From Plasmopara viticola (Eukaryota > Oomycota > Peronosporomycetes > Peronosporales > Peronosporaceae): 64,000 nucleotides of DNA. The DNA lies in assembly GCA_001695595.3 (NCBI GenBank), contig MBPM02000091.1, positions 124,001-188,000 of the forward strand. The letters run 5' to 3'. The notes beneath the pieces are model-generated. The model made no database searches. It worked only from the letters and a program-made list of their open reading frames with translations, and was not told where the DNA came from. Positions 45,692 to 59,100 of the stretch are shown here, in pieces (positions within the stretch are counted from its first letter, which is position 1; each line of letters opens with the position of its first letter). The position numbers and the translations under genes are program-made.

Positions 45692-46840
45692 GGAGGCTAC
45701 AGCTTTGGTAAGTAAGATCGAAGGACCCAAAGCCACCGCCGTGACAGATTACGGATTCAGTCGGTGGCGTTTACCGGTTACGTAATGAAAGAAAAAAGGT
45801 TAAGTGGAAATTTTGTTTTGCGGCAGATAAGTAGATTTGACAATTTCTTTGTTTTCGTTCTGAACGTACAACATCGTGGTCTTATAATTTTGCTAGCTCG
45901 CGGCATCTTCAGGCTTTCTAATTGACTTCAAAGGTCATGACACCGGGCTCAAGATGAAGTTTTCATGGTGTTAGTAACTTTATCGGATCGATTGTAGTCA
46001 AAAAGACGTCGTATGTGTTTTTGGTATCGAAATGACGCGTCATGTCCACAGCGGTTAGTGTTACCTATTAAAAAAACACACTTCAGAAGAACCGCAAGGC
46101 TAAAGCACGTGATCGCCATTAATTTGTCGCACGATCAGCTGTGGGACAAGAGGCTCACATACTCACAGCAAGAACATTTTCCAAAGCAGATTTTCAATGA
46201 GCAAAACTGATTGTAACTATAGCATCTTTCATGAAGAGATCAAGTTAGACGACAACATTTCGCTTAAAACACATTTATCATTACGTGTAAACTTCACCGC
46301 CTGTCGCCAATATCTTTGATGAATTCATTTGCTTAAACTCGTTGCCTGAAGCTGTACGTGAGAGGCAACCAGGCCACACAGCTCACCTTTTCAACAAATG
46401 ATGAAGCTGCATTTAAACAATACTCTCTTAAAGTAAACTTGCGTGTGCATCGTTGATCGTAGCTACCACCTTTTCAAGATGCTTTGTGCCATCGAACTTA
46501 ATTGCGTTGAATTTGAAGTGGCTTGTGTGATATCAAAGACGATAAAGGCTCTTTGAAATCTCCAAAAGTGACATATCTTCTCGAGGAGGTATTTTTTCAT
46601 GATTATTGTCGGCACACGTCTCCCTAGTCACGTGATAGCTACCATAAATATAGCTTATTCATGCTTTGACAAAGCAAAGGGGCTGATTGGTAGGCGCCAC
46701 ATGGAATGCGTTTTTTGCTCAACTAAATAAAACTGTCTCCGTAAAGCCTAGATCTGGTGGTCAAACCCGTCAAAAGGAACCTTAATCGGTGGACAAGCTA
46801 CTGATAAAGTATTTTGGGCTATCGATGTTTCAATAATTTG

Positions 46841-46882
46841 TTTAATAAACACCCCCGCTCATAGCGACAGGGGTTTATTAAA
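46841..46882. repeat. Perfectly conserved hairpin, unit B
   Basis: Identical to the 42 nt hairpin of unit A, at the corresponding place 1.15 kb after the effector stop. Confidence 0.6.
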
Positions 46883-49582
46883 AAACACAACATTGTTTGA
46901 CAGGCAAATATATTCATGCTAGTTGACCACGGACAAGCAGTTAAGCAAGTGCAATCACTACTCTTCCAAAGAAAAAACTACTAATACTTCCGCTGGACCC
47001 GATAGAGAGACACCTGATGAGGCTGGATCTCTGTCTGACATCCTTTCTAAATTGAATGACAAAACTCTTACGCAAACCCTGACTTATCACCGCCAACACT
47101 GGTGAATGCTAGCATTCAAGTCTACCTTTGAGTGGGTGATGTTGGTGTAGCAGTGAAGCCTCCAGATTCTGAGTTGATATCAGCATCGCCCAAAAATGCT
47201 CATGAACAATACACACTCGGTCGATAGAATCTAAAAGCAAATGAGATCAAAGCAAGCATTTGCAGTAAAGTTCTATGTCTATCATGCTCTACAGACCTAC
47301 GCAGTCTGTCGGCTGACGCTAACGAGCGTCGGTTTACGAAATGGTTCCTCGAAAGAGATGAAAAGACACAAAGTATTAGTTTGATGATTGGAGCAAGATA
47401 TACAATCATACCGGTGTTATCAACAGCAATGATGTTAGATGTCTCACTGGGAAGAGAGAACTGAACAATTTGGGAAAACGGATGTACTCCCCAGCAGATT
47501 TGGCAACACATGGATCAAACGAAGAAAAAAGATTTAGTACTCCAGAAAATATTTGCTTATCATAAGAAACAGAGACTTTAAAAAATCTTTACGATGAATA
47601 TGTTTATAAATATACTGATTAGACGGGTAGCGAGCTCAAATTGAGGTTAAAAGGACTCTTGGTAATAATGGATTAATAAGATCTGTTCATCAATATGGGC
47701 TTCAGTCGTCCTCATTTAAGAAATCCGCTTCACGAGTCCGTTTTAAGAAGCAACTTTTACGGTGAAAGATGCCGAGCTAGACATCTCAAAAGCGAAGCAT
47801 TTCCAAACTGATTAATGAAGCCGGTGAATCTTGTCACTAAAAATGCACTGCACGGTGTGTGAGCGATACACTAAAGCAATGGAGCAGCATGGTCTCACTT
47901 GTCAAATTTGCTTTATACTGATCTTACAAGCTTTACCGGCTTCAAATCGCTTTACGTTAAATGGTATGTTTACCCTTACGACCCCTTAACACCACCGTAC
48001 AGTTAATCTACTAGATAAGAAATGAAAATTAAACGGCTTGCCTGGCTAGCCATTTAAATAGGTCGAAGACTAGGCTTTTGACAACTTCAGCACAGTGAGG
48101 CATGAAACCGCGACAGAAGCGCGGAGAACATTATGATCGAAAGAACTTTTCTGACTCATACCAAATGCGAGAGCTCGATGTAGAACAAATATTTATGCTG
48201 TTGCTGAAGCTATATTGCACCTGCGCTTCATCGAACCATTTCAGATTATTGACAAAACATACAGCAGCCAAGCAGCGAATAGAACAAAAGGAAGAAGCTG
48301 GGCATAATCTAAATATATTGCAACGAGTCCAGTGTTTCATGCTAGCTTATTCAAGTCCTATTGGTATCCAGCTAGGATAGCGAGGAAACGTTGGTGTCGA
48401 ACAATGCATCACAGGCACGGCTATTTTAACGCAACTCATCGAATGGGCCAGGGTTTTACGGTAGGTCTGAAGTGTCACGACCTCCGCCATGACGGGCGCA
48501 AGGATAATTACCTGCTTGTCGAGAGAAGCTGATGGAAAAAAGCTTAGAAGTCGCGAAGTTGCAACAAAGACGGCCATGGTCGTTCGCGTTACAATCAGTC
48601 AACTCCGGAGTTGACCTCACAAGATGCTCGCCTCGATAGATACTATCGTAAAAGCGCTAAGTGCGCCCCGCAAGGCTATGATTGCGCTTTCCTCTTTCCT
48701 TTTTGATGGAACGAGCGAGAGCGCTTATCTGGCAAATAGCATTCTCGTGCGACGCCGTCACTGTGATAGATCGACTTCGCAAAACTTGCAAGTCCCTATC
48801 ACATACTGCACACCGATCTGTCAAACAGCGGAAATGATACTTTTGAGCTTGCTGAGGGTCTCACCCTATAAATCACCAAGAAAGCCTGATTCACTCCTCT
48901 GATAGCCTGAACATGATTTTGGTGGTCAGAATGTCTGATGCTGTCGTGGCAAGACTAAGAACAAAAGGTATCTGCCCTGTCAGAGTGTTCAGACGACGCA
49001 CCAGATACATAATCGATCAGAATGGCTGCTGCGTGGGCAACTTGGATGCGTGACCTCATGTGATAGCGAAAATGATTGAGCTGGAGACGATCACATCATC
49101 TATCCAATTATAAGTTATGGGTCAATGTGGCGTAGCTAATGGTGTCCATTCGGCCAAAACACTACCTGGTGCAGACACACAGTACGCTGCTTGCGTAGTA
49201 TAAAAAGTGTTAGTTTCTATTAATTTTCTTCGTCGGTTCTTACTCCCATACATTTTCTAGTCCTATGATTTCTAGTCATTCCAAGTCCTCAGCCTCCTCT
49301 GGAAGAAGCGCGAATCAAAGGTAAACAAAAAAAGGGTCTGATACGACAGGCATGATATCTCGATAAAGTTCATTGTGCTGATCGGTAAAATACTCGGCAG
49401 ATTTACTACCGTTAATCAGAAGCTACCATTTTTTTGGAGTGTTTACACTAAATTTTGCGCCCACGTGAGTAGATTGACCACCCGGACTCTCTCACGGCTT
49501 TAAAATGGATAAATATACATTTCTGTATCCGCCGAACGGGAAGTTCGCTCTACTTAGTAGACTGCCTGGCTTGTGTGATCTT

Positions 49583-50405
49583 TAAAAGCGGATATATGTG
49601 GAGCACTTCGTAATGGCGAGCAAGTCGTGAGCTTTCACCAATACTGATTGACGCTTTACAAAGCCACATACTTCTAATAGCCGATTTATTGCTTTGCATT
49701 CAAAAATCAAATTTTCGTTTGCTAACAAGGTATGATCAGTCATCCGGTTACCATCTGAACTTTTATGCTGTTGGCTTCCATCTTTCGCAATTTTACAATC
49801 CGGATCGATCTGTTCTAATAACGAGCTTAAGGTGTCTATATGTGACCCACACGGCTTCTGATGAGCGGCACTTTGATAGATCAGGCTGGATCGACGATTG
49901 TTACCTATTAAGCAAAGGTGGTGTTGAGTGTTAGTAGCGCGCCATTAGAAACTGAGAGTACGACTCGCTATTTCGTTGCCGAACACTTCTCTCGTCTTGG
50001 CTTGCCTAATTTGCCTCTTTGTTGTGTGATTCTACCAGTGCTTAGGATATATTTGCGACTTAAAGCCTCGAAACTGGTAAAACCATTTAAATTAGTCGCA
50101 CACAATGTTTTGTGCGTCGACATCGTCTTGAAGGGACGATCGTTTACGCCAATTAATGCCTTCTCTTAAATAAGGTCCGATGATACAATGTATCGTTTCG
50201 CCTCAGAAGGTTAAGCTAATTTTTTGAAGCTTTTCTATACTCAGCAATACTTTATACCGCTCTATTAAAAGGCTCAAACACCCTCTTTCACGCTTATCCG
50301 ATCTTTGTTTGTTGTCTTATGTGGATGCAGTTGCGATCCTTGACCTGTTGATTATGCCGGTCGACTTGAGCAAATCAGATAAATGTTTTCGTAAGGACGG
50401 TTGAC
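49583..50405 (-). repeat. Inverted segment within unit B
   Basis: This 0.82 kb is the reverse complement of the segment at 39,838-40,643 in A and 58,851-59,644 in C, while sequence on both sides stays collinear. The left junction follows GCTTGTGTGATCTT. The right junction precedes AAGTATTTAAGGATTCAG. The segment contains the possible RNase H remnant. Confidence 0.85.
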
Positions 50406-51762
50406 AAGTATTTAAGGATTCAGTTTGTACTCAATAATGCGATGTACACATTTACTAATTTTTCACCCATCTACATAAACAGGCTTCGACGCCCTGAAAG
50501 TCGGATAGCCCTTAAAACACGAAAGCTTCTGAAATAAGTGAGGATGAAGCTTTTTAGCCCTTTTCCTTCTAGACCGCTAGAGTCTTTACAAATAATGTAA
50601 TCATACTGCGAAAAGTCGACTGGGCATTATAGGAATGGCAAAGATTGCAACTGCATTTGCTAGATGTAACAGTTTTTTTTCTCGGAGAAACATGAAAGAG
50701 TCAGAAAGAAAAATACGTGAAAGAGCCTGTTACCCATAGCACAGGAACATGTTTTGTTTGCGAATCAGCGTTAAGCACAGAGGCCGGCTGGATGATAGAG
50801 TCCCCCTTGAGTGCTAAACAGGATTCATAGTATTTGTCGTGATCATCGCTAAGTAGCATTTCCGTTCGGTAGCGTCTCTGTTCCTTATTTAGTCATTGTT
50901 TTACTTAAACTGACTCATTTTTCATAAAAGTCAATGAGTAACGACTAACCTCTCTCAGTATCACATTGATGTTGTGTGAGAAAGGATGTCGATACAGCGG
51001 GATGCTGAATAAAACCATACTATTGTGTCAAGAAGCGGGTAACACCATATTCTGCCTGACCGCATGGGTGGCTACAAGATTCAGGATACTTAAGCACTCA
51101 AGACCTAATTACGCTACTGTAACGTCAAATGGTACTCGAGACTTGAGCACAATATTGTACAGTCAAATGTATCAATGTCCTATAAGCTGAGCCAGATACT
51201 GCTTTCACAAATTGTACCATTTATAATTTGGGTCACATCGACAGCAACAACCTGATTATCTTATGAAGTGCGGCGCTGCTCGTTTGGAAATGTCGCTTGG
51301 AAGATTTTGATATGAGAAGTTTCTTGGGTCTACTTTAAATAGCTTAGTCTTCTCAGTTGACAAGAAAAAAAGGATGTCACGCAAATATGAAGACTTATAT
51401 TGCCGATAGAATATTATTTGTTTTTCGATCGTCATCCGAAGTACAACATAACAAAGACTCATGATGGGGAGATTTGTAAAAAGGTCGTTGGGTACATTGC
51501 CAAAGCTTTATGCTTGTGAGTACTCCGATTTTAAACATTTGGTGGGGCGACTGAATACAATTGGTGCCGATATTAGTGGTATTGTTAATGACGAGCTATG
51601 TAGCCTCTACGAGTGTGATTTTCAGTACCCGCCACACCTCATAGTATGCAATTGTGATATGACGTGTGCTCTTGAGATCCTGCAATCCTGAGGGTGATAT
51701 TCGTCAGCACACGACTGAAGGCAATAGGGTGTGCAAACAAAGCCAGCTGAAATAATAACTGA

Positions 51763-52038
51763 CCGTTTATTGAAAAGCTGAAGAAGAAGGGTTACGAGGT
51801 GGTGTTCATGGTTGAGGCTATTGACGAATACGCTGTGCAGCAGTTGAAGGAGTGTGAGAGTAAGAAGCTCATCTGCGCCACGAAGGAAGGCCTTAAAATT
51901 GAGGAGACGGAAGACGAGAAGAATTCGTTTGAGGAAGCGAAAGCTGCCACGGAGGGACTTTGCAAGCATATTAAGGAAGTATTGGACGACAAGGTCGAAA
52001 AGCTCGAAATGTTAAACCGCATTGTCGAGTCGCCGTGT
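51763..52038 (+). pseudogene. HSP90 gene fragment, unit C (open frame)
   Basis: Same 276 bp as in unit B, open throughout, running from [20 protein letters not shown] to ESPC. It differs from B at about ten residues, for example CESKK for YEGKK and KHIKE for KLINE. The frame ends at 52,059 with array sequence. It is a gene fragment without the ATPase domain. Confidence 0.92.
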
Positions 52039-53108
52039 GTCCACTTTGGCAAAACCTAGATTATATTCGATCAGATGCTCAAAGGATTTATCGTATATAA
52101 TGCAAAGACTGCAGAAGTATACGTTTTTTTCCATCGCCAATTCGCATCAAGCTGACAAATCCAGGACTGCAATTGCTGAGATGACGAAACTGGTAGACAA
52201 AAGTGCTTTCAGCCGGTCTGGCATGTACATGAAGAGACAAAGTTAAAGTCAAGCGTCAAAGCCAGTAAAAGCAAAAACGAGCGCTTTAATTTTCATGAAA
52301 TGTACTGTATTGCCACCTTATTTCGCATAATGCGCCAAGCCGTAGTAGAAATGAACTGCTTTGAGTAAGGCTCCGTTTTTTTGTAACAGCACACCGCATA
52401 ACACACATTCACGTTCCGGAGAAAAGGTGTCTACCTTCTTTCTGAAAAAAAGCGACTAGCCCCCGTCACATATCACTCTGCAATTTAAGCAGGGACTATA
52501 TCCATGTATATCCTTCGACATTTATTCAAATCCGGTACATCGGAATCAACACTTGCGATTGCATCAAATAAGCAGCTCCGACTTTTGATAAATTAGAATG
52601 CAATAAGCTATTTTTTTAAGTAAAGACTTCCCTATTGTTAGCTAACCCCCCATGATACTAAACCCTAAGGCAAGGTTTTTGTACGTATTACAAACCTGCT
52701 TCTTAGAACAATGATATTTTGTCGCGATCCGTATCTTCCTTTCAAACGTGGACAAATTAGAGTCTAAGGACACTCTGCTTGGTCTCTTGATTCTCAATTG
52801 ATTGCTCGTTCAAGCCAAATTGATGTTGTAAATCTGCTTTTTAATACAATGATCTTCTGTCGCGATCGTTATCAAATTATCAGCTTCATACGTGCAAAGT
52901 TTTTAGCATTGCGACTGTTTTATATTGTACAGAACATTTAAATTCATGGTATTTGCTCCAGCCAATCAAAGATATATATTATTGCTGCGTTGAGGTAGGC
53001 GGGGGCTGGGTAGCGGCTTTCTTCTTCAAATTGCTATATGAAGTGGACAAGGAACGGTTGTGTGATTATACTGTATAAGATATATTTCATTAACCAAAGC
53101 TGCCATTT

Positions 53109-53440
53109 TTTTCGGAAAAGGTTGGGATGACGCCCTCCTTCCAAGCGTGGGGGCTAAATTCTCGCGCGCTTCGGGCAGGTGCTCTCGGGCATCTGCAGGT
53201 CTCTAACGAGTCTCACTCTCGACGCGACGGTCTCCAGCACCAGGGCGCCACCTGGGCTCTTACCAAGTCAGAACTAAACAAAATAATGGAAGACCCTCAC
53301 GACCTCGGTGCTGGCTGCACTGCCCGCCGAACGAGACCCGACGTATGCGGACACCACTCTATGCCGTGGACTAGCCAGACTGAGCCTAGCACGTGCATAA
53401 CTTGGCAACGCGATAGCGTAATACAATACAATACAAAGTA
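53109..53440 (+). mobile_element. SINE-like retroposon, copy 5 (unit C)
   Basis: Full-length copy with the usual start and TACAA tail. A short duplication GCCATTT (53,102-53,108 and 53,441-53,447) flanks it; unit B has this site once (about 44,240, followed by AAAGTTGCTGG). The element ends 233 bp before the effector ATG. Confidence 0.8.
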
Positions 53441-53672
53441 GCCATTTAAAGTTGCTGGCTGCTTAAGCAATGGAATCGAAGTACATAATGTACCGTGCGA
53501 TAATATTAATGTAAGATATAGCGAAAAGTTGTAGCTGATGGATAGTTTGTTTACATTGCGATAATTTCTACAGGCATAATTTTTAACTCCGGTTTATTCG
53601 CCTATAATTTTTGTACAATACTTCGCTACGGTACTTGCTGTGATCATATACCGGTATATCAGGTGTTGAATC

Positions 53673-54968
53673 ATGTCCATCCGCGGCGCATGCTACGTGC
53701 TAATTGCGCTTCTCGTCGTAACAAGCAGCCGAATAGCTGCCAAATCTGACCATTACGATCCTCATCAAACGACTGACGCTAACTTCGTAGCGCTCAATGG
53801 AACAATTGATAAAAATTCGCTTCCTCAAGAAAGTCGTGACCTACAGGACGACTTAGCGCTCTCTGAAGAGCGCATACCTCCAGCTCCGCGTACTTCCTTG
53901 GAAATTTTAAAACGGTCATTTTTAGAGACGGCAAACCCGATGAAATTTACTGAAAAAGATGCTAGCGAGACAGCTTCGAAAGCAATTGAAGACTTCAAAA
54001 AGGTAGAACCTACGTTGGAGTTCAGAAACAGCAAGCGTCAGCGCATCAATTTGACGCCTAAAAACGTGGGTAACCAAGCACTGCCTGCTTCTTCAAAGCC
54101 AGGCAACTATGTGGTGTCAGTGTCAGAAGGTGCGTCACGCGTGTTGGCAAATCGACTTAATGGCGGAAGGCCGACAGTCATTATTGAAAATGCTGCGATG
54201 ACAATCAAAAATCACGACTTTCTACCCGCGCTTTCAGGATCGTTCACGAGTACCGTCGCCTTTTCTGATGGTCACAGCCAGCCGACCGGTCTGAAAGCGT
54301 TCAAAATTGACTTGAATGAATACCCTGACGAGGCAATAGATTTATCGCGAGAGGACATTCATTCAGTCGGGCACAGTTTGCACTTGCGCGAAGACGCTGA
54401 TAAATCTGTGCAACTTGCGACGGTGAATCGTCAAAGCGTTCCCGAAGATTGGAAGGCTGAAATCGCGAAAGGCCCTCTCGTGCATAAAGGTGAAGAGGTA
54501 GATGATAACGTAAAAGTTATTCACACGGCATTTCTCAAGGCCTTCAGCCTGCCTTTTCACCAGTATCCGCAAGAAACGGCCAAAATGATGAGGATTGTCC
54601 AACGGGGAGGTAATACAAGTCCAGCCAGCAACCATATTTTTACAACATTCGCAAGCCTGGTAGGAAGGCATGATGATACAAAGTTGCAAAAGATGTTGAG
54701 CCCAGATTCGAAGAAGTTGCTGGTGGATAAGAGGCTGGGGTTGACGAAAAATGAGGAGCCAAGGTTGCTGGAGGATTCGAAGAGTTTGCATGATGCGTAC
54801 TGTGTGAAGTTGGTCATCATGTACGAATTATTTTACGAATTTTATCACGCCCGTCCGGAATTATTTCAAGAGCTGCGTCCCAAAGTTAAGCGCTCGAATT
54901 GGATTCTGATGTTATCACCTTCGAACAGTGGCAGCAGCACTCAACGAATCCCACTTGCCCACGACTGA
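53673..54968 (+). CDS. Secreted RxLR-type effector candidate, unit C
   Basis: This is a second intact 431-residue copy, with the same signal peptide, RDLQ (55-58) and SEER (64-67) as the unit B gene. About 17 residues differ, giving roughly 96% identity. Residue changes cluster between residues 28 and 160 (for example LVKI to PMKF at about 89-92) and again after about residue 310. The middle (about codons 163-320) is almost unchanged even at the DNA level, with one silent difference noticed. The first 700 bp upstream differ from B by SINE position and small indels. No intron, no in-frame stop and no sign of decay suggest a functional gene. Function is unknown beyond the predicted secretion and host delivery. 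Confidence 0.88.
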   Translation: MSIRGACYVLIALLVVTSSRIAAKSDHYDPHQTTDANFVALNGTIDKNSLPQESRDLQDDLALSEERIPPAPRTSLEILKRSFLETANPMKFTEKDASETASKAIEDFKKVEPTLEFRNSKRQRINLTPKNVGNQALPASSKPGNYVVSVSEGASRVLANRLNGGRPTVIIENAAMTIKNHDFLPALSGSFTSTVAFSDGHSQPTGLKAFKIDLNEYPDEAIDLSREDIHSVGHSLHLREDADKSVQLATVNRQSVPEDWKAEIAKGPLVHKGEEVDDNVKVIHTAFLKAFSLPFHQYPQETAKMMRIVQRGGNTSPASNHIFTTFASLVGRHDDTKLQKMLSPDSKKLLVDKRLGLTKNEEPRLLEDSKSLHDAYCVKLVIMYELFYEFYHARPELFQELRPKVKRSNWILMLSPSNSGSSTQRIPLAHD

Positions 54969-56106
54969 GGAGGCTACAGCTTTGGTAAGTAAGACCGAAG
55001 GACACAAAGCCACCGCCGTGACAGATTACGGATTCAGTCGGTGGCCTTTACCGGTTACGTAACGAAAGAAAAAAGGTTAAGTGGAAATTTTGTTTGGCGG
55101 CAGAATAAGTAAATTTGGCAATTCCTTTGTTTTCGTTCGGTACGTACAACATCGTGGTCTTATAATTTTGCTAGCTCGCGGCATCTTCAGGCTTTCTAAT
55201 TGACTTCAAAGGCCATGCCACAGGGCTCAAGATGAAGTTTTCATGGTGTTAGTAACTTTATCGGATCGATTGTAGTCAAAAAGACATCGTATGTGTTTTT
55301 GGTATCGTGACGCGTCATGTCCACAGCAGTTAGTGTTACCTATTTAAAGAACACACTTCAGAAGAACCGCAAGGCTAAAGCACGTGATCGCCATTAATTT
55401 GTCGCACGATCAGCTGTGGGACAAGAGGCTCAGATACTCACAGCAAGAACATTTTCCAAAGCAGATTTTCAATGAGCAAAACTGATTGTAACTATAGCAT
55501 TTTTCATGAAGAGATCAAGTTAGACGACAACATTTCGCTTAAAACACATTTATCATTACGTGTAAACTTCACCGCCTGTCGCCAATATCTTTGATGAATT
55601 CATTTGCTTAAACTCGTTGCCTGAAGCTGTACGTGAGAGGCAACCAGGCCACACAGCTCACCCTTTCAACAAATGATGAAGCTGCATTTAAACAATACTC
55701 TCTTAAAGTAAACTTGCGTGTGCATCGTTGATCGTAGCTACCACCTTTTCAAGATGCTTTGTGCCATCGAACTTAATTGCGTTGAATTTGAAGTGGCTTG
55801 TGTGATATCAAAGACGATAAAGGCTCTTTGAAATCTCCAAAAGTGACATATCTTCTCGAGGAGGTATTTTTTCATGATTATTGTCGGCACACGTCTCCCT
55901 AGTCACGTGATAGCTACCATAAATATAGCTTATTCATGCTTTGACAAAGCAAAGGGGCTGATTGGTAGGCGCCACATGGAATGCGTATTTTTGCTCAACT
56001 AAATAATACTGTCTCCGTAAAGCCTAGATCTGGTGGTCAAAATCGTCAAAAGGAACCTTTATCGGTGGACAAGCTACTGATAAAGTATCGATGTTTCAAT
56101 AATTTG

Positions 56107-56148
56107 TTTAATAAACACCCCCGCTCATAGCGACAGGGGTTTATTAAA
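56107..56148. repeat. Perfectly conserved hairpin, unit C
   Basis: Same 42 nt as in units A and B, although the base just outside (the TATCG region upstream) carries a deletion relative to the others. Confidence 0.6.
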
Positions 56149-59100
56149 AAACACAACATTGTTTGACAGGCAAATATATTCATGCTAGTTGACCACGGAC
56201 AAGCAGTTAAGCAAGTGCAATCACTACTCTTCCAAAGAAAAAACTACTAATACTTCCGCTGGACCCGATAGAGAGACACCTGATGAGGCTGGATCTCTGT
56301 CTGACATCCTTTCTAAATTGAATGACAAAACTCTTACGCAAACCCTAACTTATCACCGCCAACACTGGTGAATGCTAGCATTCAAATTTACCTTTGAGTG
56401 GGTGATGTTGGTGTAGCAGTGAAGCCTTCAGATTCTGAGTTGATATCAGCATCGCCCAAAAATGCTCCTGAACATTACACACTCGGTCGATAGAATCTAA
56501 AAGCAAATGAGATCAAAGCAAGCATTTGCAGTAAAGTTCTATGTCTATCATGCTCTACAGACCTACGCAGTCTGTTGGCTGACGCTAACGAGCGTCAGCT
56601 TACGAAATGATTTCTCGAAAGAGATGCAAAGACACAAAGTTTTAGTTCGATGATTGGAGCGAGATATACAATTATACCGGTTTTATCAACAGCAATGATG
56701 TTAGATGTCTCACTGGGAAGAGAGAACTGAACAATTTGAGAAAGCGGATGTACTCCCCAGCAGATTTGGCAACATATGGATCAAACGAAGAAAAAAGATT
56801 TGTACTCCAGAAAATATTTTGCTTATTATAAGAAACAGAGACTTTAAAAAAATCTTTTCGATGAATATGTTTCCACATATACTGATTAGACGGGTAGCGA
56901 GCTCAAATTGAGGTTAGAAGAACTCTTGATAATAATGGATTAATAAGATCTGTTCATCAATATGGGCTTCAGCCGTCCTCAATTAAGAAATTCGCTTCAC
57001 GAGTCCGTTTTAAGAAGCAACCTTTACGGTGAAAGATGCCAAGCTAGACATCTCAAAAGCGAAGCATTTCCAAACTGATAAATGAAGCCGGTAAATCTTG
57101 TCACTAAAAATGCATTGCACGGTGTGTGAGCGATACACTAAAGCAATGGAGCAGCATGGTCTCACTTGTCAAATTTGCATTATACTGATCTTACAAGCTT
57201 TACCGGCTTCATATCGCTTTACGTTAAATGGTATGTTGACCCGCACGACCCCTTAACACCACCGTACAGTTGATCTGCTAGATAAGAAATGAAAATTAAA
57301 CGGCTTGCCTGGTTAGCCATTTAATAGGTCGAAGACTAGGCTTTTGACAACTTCAGCACAGTGAGGCATGAAACCGCGACAAAAGTGCGGAGAACATCAT
57401 GATCGAAAGAACTTTTCTGACTCATACAAAATGCGAGAGCTCGATGTAGAACAAATATTTATGCTGTCGCTGAAGCTATATTGCACCTGCGCTTCATCGA
57501 GCCATTTCAGATTATCGACAGAACATACAGCAGCCAAGCAGCGAATAGAACAAAAGGAAGAAGCTGGGCATAATCTAAATATATTGCAACGAGTCCAGTG
57601 TTTCATGCTAGCTTATTCAAGTCCTATTGGTATCCAGCTAGGATAGCGAGGAAACGTTGGTGTCGAACAATGCATCCCAGGCACGGCCATTTCAACGCAA
57701 CTCATCAAATGAGCCAGAGTTTTACGGTAGGTATGAAATGTCACGACCTCCGCCTTGACGGGCGCAAGGATAATTACCTGCTTGTCGAGAGAAGCTGATC
57801 GAAAAAAGCTTAGAAGTCGCGAAGTTGCAACAAAGACGGTCATGGTCGTTCGCGTTACAATCAGTCAACTCCGGAGTTGACCTCACCAGATGCTCGCCTC
57901 GATAGACACTATCGTAAGAGCTCTAAGTGCGCCCCGCAAGGCTATGATTACGCTTTCCTCTTGTCTTTTTGATGAATCGAGCGAGAGCGCTTATCTGGCA
58001 AATAGCATTCTCGTGCGACGCCGTCACTGTGATAGATCGACTCTTGCAAAACTTGCAAGTCCCGATCACATACTGCACACCGATCTGTCAGACAGCAAAA
58101 ATGATATTTTTGAGCTTGCTGAGGGTCTCACCCTATAAATCACCAAGAAAGCCTGGTTCACTCCTCTGATAGCCTAAACATGATTCTGGTGGTCAGAATG
58201 TCTGATACTGTCGTGGCAAGATCAAGAACAAAATTTATCTGCCCTGTCAGAGTGTTCAGACGACGCACCAGATACATAATCGATCAGAATGGCTGCTGCG
58301 TGGGCAACTTGGATGCGTGACCTCATGTGATAGCGAAAATGATTGAGCTGGAGACGATCACATCATCTATCCAATTATAAGTTATGGGTCAATGTGGCGT
58401 AGCTAATGGTGTCCATTCGGCTAAAACACTACCTGGTGCAGACACACAGTACACTGCTTGCGTAGTATAAAAACCGTTAGTTTCTATTAATTTTCTTCGT
58501 CGGTTCTTACTCCCATATATTTTCTAGTCCTATGATTTCTAGTCATTCCAAGTCCTCAGCCTCCTCTGGAAGAAGCGCGAATCAAAGGTTAACAAAAAAA
58601 GGGTCTGATACGACAGGCATGATATCTCGATAAAGTTCATTGTGCTGATCGGTAATATACTCGGCAGATTTACTACCGTTAATCAGAAGCTATCATTCTT
58701 TTGGGAGTGTTCACACTAAATTTTGCGCCCACGTGAGTAGATTGGCCACCCGGACTCTCTCACGGCTTTAGAATGGATGAATTTACATTTCTGTATCCGC
58801 CGAACGGGAAGTTCGCTCTACTTAGTAGGCTGCCTGGCTTGTGTGATCTTGTCAACCATCCTTAATTGATTTGCTCAAGTCGACCGACATAATCAACAGG
58901 TCAAGGATCGCAACTGCATCCACATAAGACAACAACAAAGATCGGATAAACGTGAAAGAGGGTGTTTGAGCCTTTTGATAGATCGGTATAAAGTATTTCT
59001 GAGTATAGAAAAGCTTCAAAGAATTAGCTTAACCTTCTTAGGCGAAACGATACATTGTATCATCGGACCTTATTTAAGAGAAGGCATTGATTGGCGCATA

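Larger units (their letters stand above)
41650..51430 (+). repeat. Tandem array unit B (about 9.77 kb)
   Basis: Second unit, collinear with A and C. Its specific features are an intact effector gene, two SINE-like insertions (42,835-43,168 and an inverted one at 43,917-44,199), a doubled stretch upstream of the effector (43,186-43,705), an about 72 bp deletion upstream of the effector relative to C, and an inverted 0.8 kb segment near its end (49,583-50,405). The spacer 45,692-49,580 contains the hairpin and copia-like relics but no recognised gene. Confidence 0.88.
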
